Shown here piece after piece: positions 25,521-34,208 of a stretch of DNA of 44,678 nt. Within the stretch, counting starts at the first letter, position 1. Each line of letters starts with the position of its first letter. The notes beneath the pieces are model-generated. The model made no database searches. It was not told the origin of the DNA and saw only the letters and a list, made by a program, of their open reading frames with translations. Source of the stretch: Sphingomonas hengshuiensis (lineage in GTDB: Bacteria > Pseudomonadota > Alphaproteobacteria > Sphingomonadales > Sphingomonadaceae). Both the position numbers and the translations under genes were made by a program. The stretch spans positions 1-44,678 of the forward strand of contig QFNF01000024.1 of assembly GCA_003240755.1 (NCBI GenBank), in the 5' to 3' direction.

Positions 25521-27136
25521 CAGCGCTTGCCTCCGCCGGGGCGCCCGCCTTTGGGCTTGCCCTTGGCCGGGCGGGGGGAGGGGGCGGCCTTTGCCCAGCC
25601 GGCGGGCTTGCGCTTGGGCCGTTCGACGAAGCTCGCCCGGTCGGCCTCGGCGGCTTCCTCCTGCGTCATGCGGCGATCGACCGGGCCGCGTGCGGTGCGC
25701 GCCGGCTGCGGTTCGGTGGCGCGTGCCCGGCGTCCGTCGGGACGGCCCTCGGGCGGCGCGGCCTCGCGCGGCTTGCGGGACACGCGGGCGACCCCGTCAT
25801 AGCCCGGCCGCTCGGCATGGGCCGCCGCACGACGCGCGCGCGGATTGTCGCTGGCCGCCGGACGGTCGCCATAGGCGCGCCGGTCGCCCAGCCCGGGCTG
25901 GCGCCGCTCGGCCGGGGTCTGCCCCGCCTGCGCCAGCGGATCGAACCCCTCGCGGCGTTCGACCGGCCGTTCGGTCGCATGGCTGCGCGGCCCGGCGCGG
26001 CGGGCATCGCCCTGCGGCCGCGCGCCGAACCCGCCGCGCTCGGTCGGACCCTGCGGCCGCGCACCCACGCTGCGCCGTTCGCCCCCCTGCGGCGCGTCGC
26101 GGTCGGGGCGTCGTCCGCCGAACCCCGAACGCTGGCCGTCCCGCTCGACCCGCGGGCGGCGTTCGTCGCCGAAGCCGCCCTGGCGCGCCACCGGTTCGGG
26201 CCGCGGCAGCGGCGTCGCGCGCCGCCACGCCTTCAGCGCCGCCGGATCGGCCCCCTCGGGCGCCGGCTTGCTGGTCGGCTTGCTGGCCAGCGTCTTGCGG
26301 AACGCGACCAGCTCGTGCTGGCGGATCTCGTCGACCTCGCCCTCGGGCAGATCCTCGAGATGGAACGGGCCATAGCGGGTGCGGATCAGGCGCGACACCT
26401 TCAGCCCCAGATGTTCGAGCACCCGGCGAACCTCGCGGTTCTTGCCTTCGGTCAGCGTCATCTCGATCCAGGTGTTGGTGCCGGTGCGCCGTTCGAGGTT
26501 CGCGTTGATCGGGCCATAGCGCACGCCCTCGATCTCGATCCCCAGCATCAGCTCCTCGAGCTGCTGCTGGCTGATCTCGCCATAGGCGCGCGCACGATAG
26601 GTCCGCTCGACCCCGGTGGCGGGCAGTTCCAGACGGCGCTTGAACTCGCCGTCGGTGGTCATCAGCAACAGCCCCTCGGTGTTCAGGTCGAGCCGCCCGA
26701 CCGGGATCAGCCGGGGCAGCCCGCCGGGCAACCGGTCGTAGATCGTCGGCCGTCCGGCGCCGTCGCGCTCGGCGGTCAGCGTGCCGGCCGGCTTGTGGAA
26801 CCGGAACAGCCGCGTCGGCTCGGGCGCGGCGACGGGGGCGCCGTCGACGGTCACGCCCTTCAGGTTGGGCAGGATCGTCGCGGGCGTTTCGATCACGACA
26901 CCGTTCAGCGCGACGCGCCCGGCGGTAATCATGCGTTCGACATCGCGGCGCGACGCCACGCCGGCGCGCGCCATCAGCTTGGCGATACGCTGGCCTTCGC
27001 GGGGGGATTCGCCGGGTGATTCGGGGGAAGTAACGATGATGCGGGTATCCGTTTGCGGCGATGCGACGAAAGTTTCAGCCGAAGCGGTTCCTTCATCGCC
27101 TTCGCGAGTTTCAGGCTTCGTATAAGCTGGTTGCAT
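25520..27136 (-). CDS. rluB: RluB-type 23S rRNA pseudouridine synthase with long Arg/Gly-rich tail
   Basis: A 538-residue protein. An S4 RNA-binding domain (GQRIAKLMARAGVASRRDVE, residues 48-110) precedes the RsuA/RluB catalytic domain, with the nucleophile Asp150 in IPVGRLDLNTEGLLL and the family motif TLTEGKNREVRRVLEHLGLK. The enzyme isomerises a uridine in 23S rRNA. From about residue 285 the protein is a 250-residue low-complexity tail rich in Arg, Gly, Pro and Ala with repeated 'RPQG/RGGFG/ARPQG' units ending in KGGRPGGGKR, probably disordered and RNA-binding. The start at 27136 has no clear ribosome binding site and unusual codons for its first 45 residues, but the next ATG would cut into the S4 domain. 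Confidence 0.9.
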   Translation of the reverse strand: MQPAYTKPETREGDEGTASAETFVASPQTDTRIIVTSPESPGESPREGQRIAKLMARAGVASRRDVERMITAGRVALNGVVIETPATILPNLKGVTVDGAPVAAPEPTRLFRFHKPAGTLTAERDGAGRPTIYDRLPGGLPRLIPVGRLDLNTEGLLLMTTDGEFKRRLELPATGVERTYRARAYGEISQQQLEELMLGIEIEGVRYGPINANLERRTGTNTWIEMTLTEGKNREVRRVLEHLGLKVSRLIRTRYGPFHLEDLPEGEVDEIRQHELVAFRKTLASKPTSKPAPEGADPAALKAWRRATPLPRPEPVARQGGFGDERRPRVERDGQRSGFGGRRPDRDAPQGGERRSVGARPQGPTERGGFGARPQGDARRAGPRSHATERPVERREGFDPLAQAGQTPAERRQPGLGDRRAYGDRPAASDNPRARRAAAHAERPGYDGVARVSRKPREAAPPEGRPDGRRARATEPQPARTARGPVDRRMTQEEAAEADRASFVERPKRKPAGWAKAAPSPRPAKGKPKGGRPGGGKR

Positions 27137-27159
27137 CCCGGTGGAAAGCGAGTGGGGAT

Positions 27160-27594
27160 ATGTTGTTCGGCCGCAAGAAGCGACACATCAACCGGATCCT
27201 GGTCGTCGAGGACGAGCCGCTGGTCGCATTCGACACCGAACATTTCCTCGGCAGCGCGGGATTCGAGATCGCGGCGACCGTCGATACCGTCGCTGCGGCC
27301 TGCGCCACGCTGGAGGGGGGAATGGACCTCGACCTCGTGCTGGTCGACATCAACCTGTCCGATGGCAGCGGCCTCGACGTTGCCCGCTGCGCCCATGGAC
27401 GCGGCGTGCCGGTGCTGCTCGTCACCGGCACCTGCCCGCAGGAGGCGCAGGTCTTCGCCGCCGGGTGTCTGACCAAGCCCTATCCGCAGAAGGACCTGCT
27501 GAGCGCGATCGATGCGATCGGCGCGGTGATCGGCGGCGCGAAGCTGCCGCGACGCCTGCCGAGCGGCTTCAACCTGTTCCGCACGGCGGCATAG
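27160..27594 (+). CDS. Single-domain response regulator (receiver protein)
   Basis: A 144-residue protein consisting of one receiver domain: acidic pocket VVEDEPLVAFD (Glu17, Asp18), phosphoacceptor Asp63 in LVLVDINLSDGSG, the switch Thr in LLVTGT and Lys in CLTKPYPQKDL. A basic N-terminus (MLFGRKKRHINR) and a short C-terminal tail complete it. No output domain is present, so it acts by protein contact or as a phosphate sink. GTGGGG lies just before the ATG. No histidine kinase is adjacent. It is divergent from the pseudouridine synthase gene, with 23 bp between the starts. Confidence 0.9.
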   Translation: MLFGRKKRHINRILVVEDEPLVAFDTEHFLGSAGFEIAATVDTVAAACATLEGGMDLDLVLVDINLSDGSGLDVARCAHGRGVPVLLVTGTCPQEAQVFAAGCLTKPYPQKDLLSAIDAIGAVIGGAKLPRRLPSGFNLFRTAA

Positions 27595-27695
27595 CCTCGC
27601 CGCCCCGCACGTCCCTGTCGCCCGAAGTCGGCGGCGGCCACCTTGCCGCCACCGCCAACCCCTTCTACGGTCGCGCCCCTTCCGGGAGGACTTGA

Positions 27696-29333
27696 ATGAC
27701 CGAAGCCGCGCCCAAGGGGCTGGCGCTGATCCGCATGGGGCTGAACAATCGCAAGACCGGCGCGATGCTCGCCTTCGGTCTGGCGGCGGGACTGCCGTTC
27801 ACGTTGCTGCTCGGCACGCTGAACGCCTGGCTCGGCGAAGCGAAGATCAACCTCGCCACCATCGGCCTGCTGTCATGGATCGGGCTGGTCTATGCCTTCA
27901 AGTTCCTGTGGTCGCCGCTGGTCGACCGGTTGCGCCTGCCGCTGCTCGAACGCTTCGGGCGGCGACGGTCGTGGCTGCTGCTGTGTCAGGGCACGCTGGC
28001 GGCGACCTTCCTGCTGCTGGCGATCAGCGACCCGGCGGTCGCGATCGGCTGGTTCGCGCTGGTCGCGGTGATCGGCGCGTTCGCCGCCGCGACGCAGGAC
28101 GTGGTGATCGACGCGTGGCGGATCGACGTCGCCGACGACCGCGCGACGCTCGGCATCCTGTCGTCCATCTATCAGCTCGGCTATCGCATCGCGACGCTGA
28201 TCGGCGGCGCGCTGGCGCTGGTGCTGGCGGCGCGGATCGGGTGGCAGACGGTCTATGCGATCATGGGCGGGGCGATGGCGCTGCTGCTGCTGGTCACGCT
28301 GCTCGCCCCCGACACGCCGCGCCCGGTGGTCCAGCAGGGCGATGTCGCGATCCCCGGTCCCAGCACCCGCGACAAGCGCACCGGCCTTGTCGTCGTCGGA
28401 CTGTGCTGGGGCTGGGCGATCCTGACCATCGCCGCGTTCATGGCGCGCGTGCTGGGCACGCCGGCGGGCGAGACGCCGCCCAGCGTCGGCGACTTCACCC
28501 GGCTGACCGGCCCGTGGATCGTCATCGCCACCGTCGTCGTCCCCGCGCTGGTCGCGGCATGGCTCAACCGCCGCACGCTCGACGCGCACTATTTCGGATG
28601 GGACGCGCCAGAGGCCGACCGCGCGTCGGGCTTCATCGAACATGGCTATCGCGCGCTGATCCTGCCGATGGCCGAACTGGTCGGGCGGCTGGGGTTCGGC
28701 GTGGTGATCGTGCTGGGGCTGATCCTCAGCTACCGGCTGTGCGATTCGATCTGGGGTCCGTTCGCCTATCCCTTCTATCTCGAGGAACTGAGGTACACGA
28801 ATGACGAGGTCGCCTTCGCGTCGAAGATCTTCGGCGTCGGCATGACCATCCTCGGCGTGTCGCTGGGCGGCGTGTCGTTCGCGCTGCTCGGGCGGATGCC
28901 GACCCTGCTGATCGGTGCGATCGTCGCCGCGGCCAGCAACCTGCTCTACGCCGATCTCGCCGCCGGCGCCCCGGTGATCGATGCGGTGGCGGGCACGCTC
29001 GGGCTGCACGGCCTGGGCGTCGATGCGCGGATGGTGCGGCTGATGGTCGCGATCTCGGGTGAGAATATCGCCGGCGGTCTGGCCGGCGCGGCGTTCGTCG
29101 CCTATCTCTCCTCGATCGCAGCCAGGGAATATAGCGCGGTGCAGTACGCGCTGCTGTCGTCGCTGACGCTGCTGGTCGGCTCGCTTGGCCGCGCCGGCCT
29201 TGGCGAAGCGGTGGAGCAGATGGGCTATGCCCCGGTGTTCCGCTTCACCGCGGCGCTGGGGCTGGTCGCGGTGGTGTTCGTGCTGCTCGAATGGGTGCGC
29301 TGGCGGCGCGAACTGGCGCGGACCGCCGCCTAG
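27696..29333 (+). CDS. ampG: AmpG-like muropeptide permease (MFS, PAT family)
   Basis: A 545-residue protein with 12-14 membrane segments and GGGAGG 8 nt before the ATG. LAFGLAAGLPFTLLLGTLNA, KFLWSPLVDRLRLPLLERFG, AATQDVVIDAWRIDV and the GENIAGGLAGAAFVAYLSSI region match AmpG, the inner-membrane importer of GlcNAc-anhydromuramyl peptides for wall recycling. The protein carries an additional soluble stretch between helices 6 and 7. The 3' end overlaps folC by 4 bp in convergent orientation. Other PAT-family substrates (acetyl-CoA type) are less likely. Confidence 0.9.
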   Translation: MTEAAPKGLALIRMGLNNRKTGAMLAFGLAAGLPFTLLLGTLNAWLGEAKINLATIGLLSWIGLVYAFKFLWSPLVDRLRLPLLERFGRRRSWLLLCQGTLAATFLLLAISDPAVAIGWFALVAVIGAFAAATQDVVIDAWRIDVADDRATLGILSSIYQLGYRIATLIGGALALVLAARIGWQTVYAIMGGAMALLLLVTLLAPDTPRPVVQQGDVAIPGPSTRDKRTGLVVVGLCWGWAILTIAAFMARVLGTPAGETPPSVGDFTRLTGPWIVIATVVVPALVAAWLNRRTLDAHYFGWDAPEADRASGFIEHGYRALILPMAELVGRLGFGVVIVLGLILSYRLCDSIWGPFAYPFYLEELRYTNDEVAFASKIFGVGMTILGVSLGGVSFALLGRMPTLLIGAIVAAASNLLYADLAAGAPVIDAVAGTLGLHGLGVDARMVRLMVAISGENIAGGLAGAAFVAYLSSIAAREYSAVQYALLSSLTLLVGSLGRAGLGEAVEQMGYAPVFRFTAALGLVAVVFVLLEWVRWRRELARTAA

Positions 29334-30631
29334 CAAGGCACCTCGTCATTCGCCGCCAGCACCGTGCCGGCCAGATACAGCGACCCCGCGATCAGCACCG
29401 CTTCCGGCTCCGACCGTGCGAGCATGTCCAGCGCCGCCGCCGGATCGGTCGCGACATCGGCGGACAGCCCCAGCGTCCGCGCCGTCCGCGCCAGCTCCGC
29501 CGGGGCGTGATGCGCATGCCCCGGCACCGGCACCGCGACGACATGGTCGATCACCTGCGCCAGGTGCGTCAGCACCGCGTCGGCATCCTTGTTGGCCAGC
29601 ATCCCCAGCACCAGTGCCGACCGCTCGCCCCGGCTGATCCGCGGCCACGCCTTCGCGATCTCGACCGCTGCCGATTCGTTGTGCGCCCCGTCCAGCCACA
29701 CGCCATGGCGCGGATCGACCCGCCCGATGAGCGGGCCGGGGCGCAGCCGCTGCATCCGGGCGGGCCAGCGCGCCGCCTTCGCCCCCGCCACGATCGCTTC
29801 GTCGGGCACCGTCACGGCCGACTGATGCCGCAGCATCGCGGTGGCCAGCGCCAGATTGTCGCGCTGGTGCGCGCCCGACAGCGCCGGTTCGGGCAGGTCG
29901 ATCGTGCCGCGGGCATCGCGATACCGGCCGTCGATGGCGTCCCACGCCGCGCCCCGCGCGACGAGCGACCCGCCCGCCGCCGTCACCGTTTCCGCCACGC
30001 GCGCCGCAAGGGTGTCGGGATAGGCGAGGGTGGCGACCGGCACGCCCGGCTTCGCGATCCCCGCCTTCTCGCCGGCAATGCCGGTCGGCGACGATCCCAG
30101 GAACGCCTCGTGATCGATCCCCAGCGCCGCGATCCCGCACATCACGGGGGCGGGGAGGACGTTGGTCGCATCCAGCCGCCCGCCAAGCCCGACCTCGATC
30201 ACGCACGCATCGGCCCGCACCCGCGAAAAGGCGAGGAACGCCGCCGCCGTCGTGATCTCGAAGAAGCTCGCGCCGATCCCCTCGGCCACGTCCAGCACCT
30301 CGGCCAGCAGGGCGGCCAGCGCGGCATCGCCGATCAGCGTCCCGGCCAGCCGGATCCGTTCGTTGAACCGCACCAGATGCGGGCTGGCATAGACATGCAC
30401 CCGCAGGCCCGCCGCCTCCATCGCCGCGCGCAGAAAGGCGCAGGTCGACCCCTTGCCGTTGGTCCCGGCGACATGGAACACCGGCGGCAGCCGCAGATGC
30501 GGATCGCCCAGCCTGCCCAGCAGCCGGGTGATCCGCTCCAGCCCCAGCACATCGGCGCCGGGGGACAGCGTCACCAGCCGGTCGAGCTGCGCCTGCACGG
30601 CGGGATCGGTCGAAACAGCGAAGTCAGGCAA
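29330..30631 (-). CDS. folC: Bifunctional dihydrofolate synthase / folylpolyglutamate synthase
   Basis: A 433-residue Mur-ligase-fold enzyme that adds glutamate to dihydropteroate and to folates. The P-loop HVAGTNGKGSTCAFLRAA, EVGLGGRLDATNVL, GIAGEKAGIAKPG and GVWLDGAHNESAA are present. Translation starts at TTG 30631 (MPDFAVSTDPAVQAQLDRL), with GGGGAGGA 8 nt upstream; that ribosome binding site belongs to the terminal repeat of the palindromic element at 30637-30778. It is the last gene of the trpF-trpB-trpA-accD-folC run. Confidence 0.96.
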   Translation of the reverse strand: MPDFAVSTDPAVQAQLDRLVTLSPGADVLGLERITRLLGRLGDPHLRLPPVFHVAGTNGKGSTCAFLRAAMEAAGLRVHVYASPHLVRFNERIRLAGTLIGDAALAALLAEVLDVAEGIGASFFEITTAAAFLAFSRVRADACVIEVGLGGRLDATNVLPAPVMCGIAALGIDHEAFLGSSPTGIAGEKAGIAKPGVPVATLAYPDTLAARVAETVTAAGGSLVARGAAWDAIDGRYRDARGTIDLPEPALSGAHQRDNLALATAMLRHQSAVTVPDEAIVAGAKAARWPARMQRLRPGPLIGRVDPRHGVWLDGAHNESAAVEIAKAWPRISRGERSALVLGMLANKDADAVLTHLAQVIDHVVAVPVPGHAHHAPAELARTARTLGLSADVATDPAAALDMLARSEPEAVLIAGSLYLAGTVLAANDEVPC

Positions 30632-30636
30632 CAGAA

Positions 30637-30646
30637 GATCCTCCCC
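30637..30646 (-). promoter_or_regulatory. Ribosome binding site of folC inside the repeat end
   Basis: On the minus strand GGGGAGGATC ends about 6 nt before the TTG start of folC. It is the only good Shine-Dalgarno sequence nearby and decides the TTG as start. It is at the same time the terminal inverted repeat of the palindromic element. Confidence 0.6.
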
Positions 30647-30778
30647 ATTTCATGCGGAGGGGGACCATGCGCAGCATGGTGGAGGGGCGTGGCCCCAAAC
30701 GGCACCGTTGCGTTGCGGGGCGATCCCCCTCCACCACCGCGTCGCGGCGGTCCCCCTCCCCATGCAAAGGGGAGGATC
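30637..30778. repeat. Palindromic intergenic repeat between accD and folC, 142 bp
   Basis: Perfect 10-bp terminal inverted repeats, GATCCTCCCC and GGGGAGGATC, extend to 16 of 18 matches. Inner GGTGGAGGGG and CCCCCTCCACCACC arms add to the fold. It fills the whole accD-folC gap, so it would be transcribed in the operon mRNA, where it could fold and affect folC expression. Its left end supplies the folC ribosome binding site. Confidence 0.75.
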
Positions 30779-30785
30779 CAGGCGC

Positions 30786-31637
30786 TCAGGCCGCTTCCTT
30801 GCGCCCCAGAAACTCGATCAACTGCGCCAGTTCGCCCGGCAGGTCGCGGCGATGCGTCACGCGGTCGATCAGGCCGTGGTCGCGATAATATTCGCTGGTC
30901 TGGAAATCGTCGGGCAGCTTCTCGCGGATCGTGCTCTCGATCACCCGTCGTCCGGTGAACGCCAGCGTCGCCTTCGGCTCGGCGATCTGCACGTCGCCCA
31001 GCATCGCATAGGCCGCCATGACCCCGCCCGAGGTCGGGTCGGTCAGCACCACCAGATAGGGCAGGCCGGCATCGTGCAGCATCTCGATCGCGACGGTCGT
31101 GCGCGGCATCTGCATCAGGCTGAGGATGCCTTCCTGCATCCGCGCGCCGCCGCTGGCGGTGAACACGATATAGGGTACGCCGCGCGCGATCGCCGCCTCG
31201 ACGCCGGCGATGAACGCCTCGCCGACGAACTGGCCCATCGACCCGCCCATGAACGCGAAATTCTGTACGCCGACGATGCAGCCGCGCCCGTCGATCGTGC
31301 CATAGGCGTTCTGGAAGGCATCCTGTTCGCCGGTGTCGGTCCGCGCCGTCTTCAGCCGGTCGACATAGCGCTTGCTGTCACGGAACTTCAGCGGGTCCTC
31401 GGCGACCTTGGGGTTCGGCAGGATGTCGACGCTGCCCTCGTCGAACAACTGCTGGAACCGCTCCCTGGGGCCGATGCGCCCGTGATGGTCGCATTTCGGG
31501 CAGACGTGCAGGTTTTCTTCCCATTCCCTGGTGAAGATCATCTGCCCGCATCCCCGGCATTTGTGCCACAGATGGTCGGGCGTCTCCTTGCGCGCGACGA
31601 AGGGGAGGGCGTTACGGACGCGGTTGAGCCAACTCAT
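30786..31637 (-). CDS. accD: Acetyl-CoA carboxylase carboxyltransferase subunit beta
   Basis: A 283-residue protein. A four-Cys zinc ribbon (Cys27, Cys30, Cys46, Cys49) is followed by the crotonase-like carboxyltransferase fold ([73 protein letters not shown]). With AccA it transfers CO2 from carboxybiotin to acetyl-CoA, the first committed step of fatty acid synthesis. The ATG at 31637 overlaps the trpA stop by 4 bp, so expression is coupled to the trp genes, a common arrangement in alphaproteobacteria. Confidence 0.97.
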   Translation of the reverse strand: MSWLNRVRNALPFVARKETPDHLWHKCRGCGQMIFTREWEENLHVCPKCDHHGRIGPRERFQQLFDEGSVDILPNPKVAEDPLKFRDSKRYVDRLKTARTDTGEQDAFQNAYGTIDGRGCIVGVQNFAFMGGSMGQFVGEAFIAGVEAAIARGVPYIVFTASGGARMQEGILSLMQMPRTTVAIEMLHDAGLPYLVVLTDPTSGGVMAAYAMLGDVQIAEPKATLAFTGRRVIESTIREKLPDDFQTSEYYRDHGLIDRVTHRRDLPGELAQLIEFLGRKEAA

Positions 31638-32437
31638 GCGGGTTCCTTGCAGGCCGCGGCGATCGCTGCGGCAAGGCTTTCGATATAGGTTTTGACCGGA
31701 CCGGCGGCGTTCGCGCCATGTCCCGCCACGATGTCGACGATCGCCGATCCGACGACGACGCCGTCGGCGACGCGGGCGATGTTCGCGGCCTGTTCGGGCG
31801 TGCGCACCCCGAAACCGACCGCGATCGGCAGGTCGGTCGCCGCCTTCAGCCGCGCGACCGCCGCGTCGATCGACGCCTGCACCGCCTGCTGCTTGCCGGT
31901 GATCCCCGCGACCGAGACATAATACAGGAACCCGCCGGCCCCCTCCAGCACGCGCGGCAGGCGTGCCGCGTCGGTCGTCGGCGTCGCCAGCCGGATCGCG
32001 GCGATCCCCTGCTCGCGCAACGGCACGCCCAGCGCATCGTCTTCCTCCGGGGGAATGTCGACGCAGATCACCCCGTCCACCCCCGCCGCGGCACAGGCCT
32101 GTGCGAACCATTCCGCCCCGCGCCGCACCATCGGATTGGCATAGCCCATCAGCACCAGCGGCACGTCCGGGTGCCGCCCGCGAAACTCGGTCGCGATGCG
32201 CAGCACGTCGGCGGTACGCGTGCCGGCGGCAAGGCTGCGGATATTCGCCGACTGGATCGCCGGCCCGTCCGCCATCGGGTCGGTGAACGGCATGCCCAGC
32301 TCGATCACGTCCGCCCCGCCCGCGACCAGCGCGTCGAGGATGGCGGGGGTGGCGTCGGGCGTCGGATCGCCGGCCGTCACGAAGCACACGAGCGCCGGGC
32401 GGCCCTTCGCAAAGGCAGCGGCAAGGCGGGCGGTCAA
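31634..32437 (-). CDS. trpA: Tryptophan synthase alpha chain
   Basis: A 267-residue TIM-barrel enzyme that splits indole-3-glycerol phosphate to indole. [10 protein letters not shown], the catalytic Glu46 and Asp57 in [24 protein letters not shown] and the phosphate site [21 protein letters not shown] are present. Translation begins at a TTG (32437), with GGAGAGGG a few nt upstream; both lie in or at the edge of the inverted repeat that flanks the DUF559 gene. The stop of DUF559 overlaps the start by 4 bp (TTGA). Confidence 0.96.
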   Translation of the reverse strand: MTARLAAAFAKGRPALVCFVTAGDPTPDATPAILDALVAGGADVIELGMPFTDPMADGPAIQSANIRSLAAGTRTADVLRIATEFRGRHPDVPLVLMGYANPMVRRGAEWFAQACAAAGVDGVICVDIPPEEDDALGVPLREQGIAAIRLATPTTDAARLPRVLEGAGGFLYYVSVAGITGKQQAVQASIDAAVARLKAATDLPIAVGFGVRTPEQAANIARVADGVVVGSAIVDIVAGHGANAAGPVKTYIESLAAAIAAACKEPA

Positions 32438-32814
32438 AGCCCTCTCCCCTTCAGGGGAGAGGGTTGGGAGAGGGGATGAGTCACAAAACCTTCCAACACA
32501 GTAAGCACGCCTTCAAGATTGTGCATCACATCGGCATTAGTGAACCGCACTACCCGATAGCCGAGTTCGGTCAAATAGGCGGTGCGAGCGGCATCATAGT
32601 CGGTGGTGCCGCCGTGCAAATGCCCATCGACCTCCACCACCAGCTTCGGCGTATTGGCGGCAAAGTCGGCGATATACGGCCCGATCACCTTCTGCCGCCG
32701 AAACTTGACACCCGCAAACCGTTCCGCCCGCAGCGCAAACCACAAGCGCTGCTCGGCGGGAGTAAGAGCCTTGCGCGCCGCCTTGGCCCGCTCGGTCAAC
32801 AAAGCGTCGCGCAC
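32434..32814 (-). CDS. DUF559 endonuclease-like protein inserted between trpB and trpA
   Basis: A 126-residue protein from GTG 32814. The DUF559 (Vsr-like PD-(D/E)XK fold) core is clear: [52 protein letters not shown] and [19 protein letters not shown]. The putative metal-binding acids are Asp in YIADF and Glu/Asp in VVEVDG. Such proteins are predicted nucleases of unknown role. The last 15 residues ([15 protein letters not shown]) are simply the translated flanking repeat. The ribosome binding site GGGAGAGGG (32817-32825) also lies in a flanking repeat. It interrupts the otherwise standard trpB-trpA pair and looks like a later insertion. Confidence 0.85.
   Translation of the reverse strand: MRDALLTERAKAARKALTPAEQRLWFALRAERFAGVKFRRQKVIGPYIADFAANTPKLVVEVDGHLHGGTTDYDAARTAYLTELGYRVVRFTNADVMHNLEGVLTVLEGFVTHPLSQPSPLKGRGL
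32437..32475. repeat. Left flanking inverted repeat of the DUF559 gene
   Basis: A 39-bp palindrome-rich sequence beginning AAGCCCTCTCCCCTTCAGGG and ending GGTTGGGAGAGGGG. It is the inverted counterpart of the repeat at 32815-32939. It encodes the last residues of the DUF559 protein ([13 protein letters not shown]) and the trpA ribosome binding site. Confidence 0.8.
32441..32448 (-). promoter_or_regulatory. Ribosome binding site of trpA inside the repeat
   Basis: GGAGAGGG on the minus strand ends 3 nt before the TTG at 32437. No other Shine-Dalgarno-like sequence is near, and the TTG is the only start compatible with full-length TrpA. Confidence 0.55.
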
Positions 32815-32939
32815 AGCCCTCTCCCAACCAGTGACCAGCAGTATTTGGGTCGATCATGCCCCCGGCATGATCTTACCAGTGCCGGGGGCACGGGGAACAC
32901 GAATACCGCTGGTCACTCCCCTGAAGGGGAGAGGGCTTA
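32815..32939. repeat. Right flanking inverted repeat of the DUF559 gene, split by a nested element
   Basis: The outer parts (GCCCTCTCCCAACC at 32816-32829 and CCCCTGAAGGGGAGAGGGCTT at the far end, 32918-32938, extending into the trpB stop) together match the reverse complement of the 32437-32475 repeat apart from a 3-bp difference. They are separated by the 88-bp palindrome at 32830-32917. The left part carries the DUF559 ribosome binding site. Confidence 0.78.
32830..32917. repeat. Nested 88-bp palindromic element with 16-bp terminal inverted repeats
   Basis: AGTGACCAGCAGTATT at the left and AATACCGCTGGTCACT at the right are inverted repeats matching at 15 of 16 positions. Inside are further hairpins (GATCATGCCCCC/GGCATGATC and TGCCGGGGGCA). 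It has no coding capacity. It lies within the arm of another repeat, so it probably inserted there later as a small non-autonomous element. Confidence 0.72.
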
Positions 32940-34166
32940 AATCGAAACCCCCAGCGCCGCCGCCACCGTAAAGATATCCTTGTCCCCACGCCCGCACAGG
33001 TTCGCGAGGATGATCTGGTCCGACCGCATGGTCTTCGCCCGCCGCGCCACCGCCGCGATCGCGTGCGCGGGTTCCAGCGCGGGGATGATCCCCTCGGTCC
33101 GGCACAGCATCTGGAACGCGTCCAGCGCCTGGTCGTCGGTCGCGCTGTCATATTCGACCCGCCCGATATCGCGCAGCCACGCATGTTCCGGCCCGATTCC
33201 CGGATAGTCGAGGCCCGCCGAGATCGAATGCCCCTCGGCGATCTGCCCGTCCTCGTCCTGCAGCAGATAGGTCTTGTTGCCGTGCAGGATGCCGGGGAAC
33301 CCGCCCGCCAGCGACGCGGCATGGTCCTTGTCCAGCCCATGCCCCGCCGCCTCGACGCCCAGCATCGCCACATCGGCATCGTCGAGGAACGGATGGAACA
33401 GCCCGATCGCGTTCGACCCGCCGCCGATCGCTGCGACCAGCAGGTCGGGCAGACGCCCGGTCCGCTCCAGCATCTGCGCGCGTGCTTCGCGCCCGATGAT
33501 GCTCTGGAAATCGCGCACCAGCTCCGGATAGGGATGCGGCCCCGCCGCCGTGCCGATGATGTAGAAGGTGTCGTGGACGTTGGCGACCCAGTCGCGCAGC
33601 CCCTCGTTCATCGCGTCGGACAGCGTGGCGGCACCGGACGTCACCGGCCGCACCTCGGCCCCCAGCAGCTTCATGCGGAACACGTTGGGCTGCTGCCGCT
33701 CGACGTCCTTGGCACCCATATAGATGACGCAGGGCAGGCCGAAGCGCGCACAGACCGCCGCCGTCGCCACGCCGTGCTGGCCGGCCCCCGTCTCGGCGAT
33801 GATCCGCGTCTTGCCCATGCGGATCGCCAGCAGGATCTGGCCGATGCAGTTGTTGATCTTGTGCGCGCCGGTATGGTTCAGCTCGTCGCGCTTGAACCAC
33901 ACCTGCGCGCCCATGCCCGGCGCGGCGCCGCTACGCAGCGTCTCCGACAGCCGCTCGGCATGATAGAGCGGGCTCGGCCGCCCGACATAATGCGTCATCA
34001 GGTCGTCGAACTGCGCCGCGAACGCCGGATCGGCCTTTGCCGCCCGGTATTCGCGGTCGAGGTCGAGGATCAGCGGCATCAGCGTTTCCGCGACATAGCG
34101 GCCGCCGAAATCGCCGAAATGCCCACGTTCGTCGGGCTGGGCGCGATAGCTGTTGGGGGCGTTCAT
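32937..34166 (-). CDS. trpB: Tryptophan synthase beta chain
   Basis: A 409-residue PLP enzyme that condenses indole with serine to give tryptophan. [16 protein letters not shown], the PLP Lys103 in [28 protein letters not shown] with the catalytic Glu, and the phosphate loop [10 protein letters not shown] are present. It follows trpF by 42 bp. Its stop codon TAA lies at the very edge of the flanking repeat, so the insertion there has left the protein intact (ending AAALGVSI). Confidence 0.97.
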   Translation of the reverse strand: MNAPNSYRAQPDERGHFGDFGGRYVAETLMPLILDLDREYRAAKADPAFAAQFDDLMTHYVGRPSPLYHAERLSETLRSGAAPGMGAQVWFKRDELNHTGAHKINNCIGQILLAIRMGKTRIIAETGAGQHGVATAAVCARFGLPCVIYMGAKDVERQQPNVFRMKLLGAEVRPVTSGAATLSDAMNEGLRDWVANVHDTFYIIGTAAGPHPYPELVRDFQSIIGREARAQMLERTGRLPDLLVAAIGGGSNAIGLFHPFLDDADVAMLGVEAAGHGLDKDHAASLAGGFPGILHGNKTYLLQDEDGQIAEGHSISAGLDYPGIGPEHAWLRDIGRVEYDSATDDQALDAFQMLCRTEGIIPALEPAHAIAAVARRAKTMRSDQIILANLCGRGDKDIFTVAAALGVSI

Positions 34167-34208
34167 GGGGTCGCTCGTTACGCCGCACGCGCGCCCGTGT
34201 CGAGGGCG

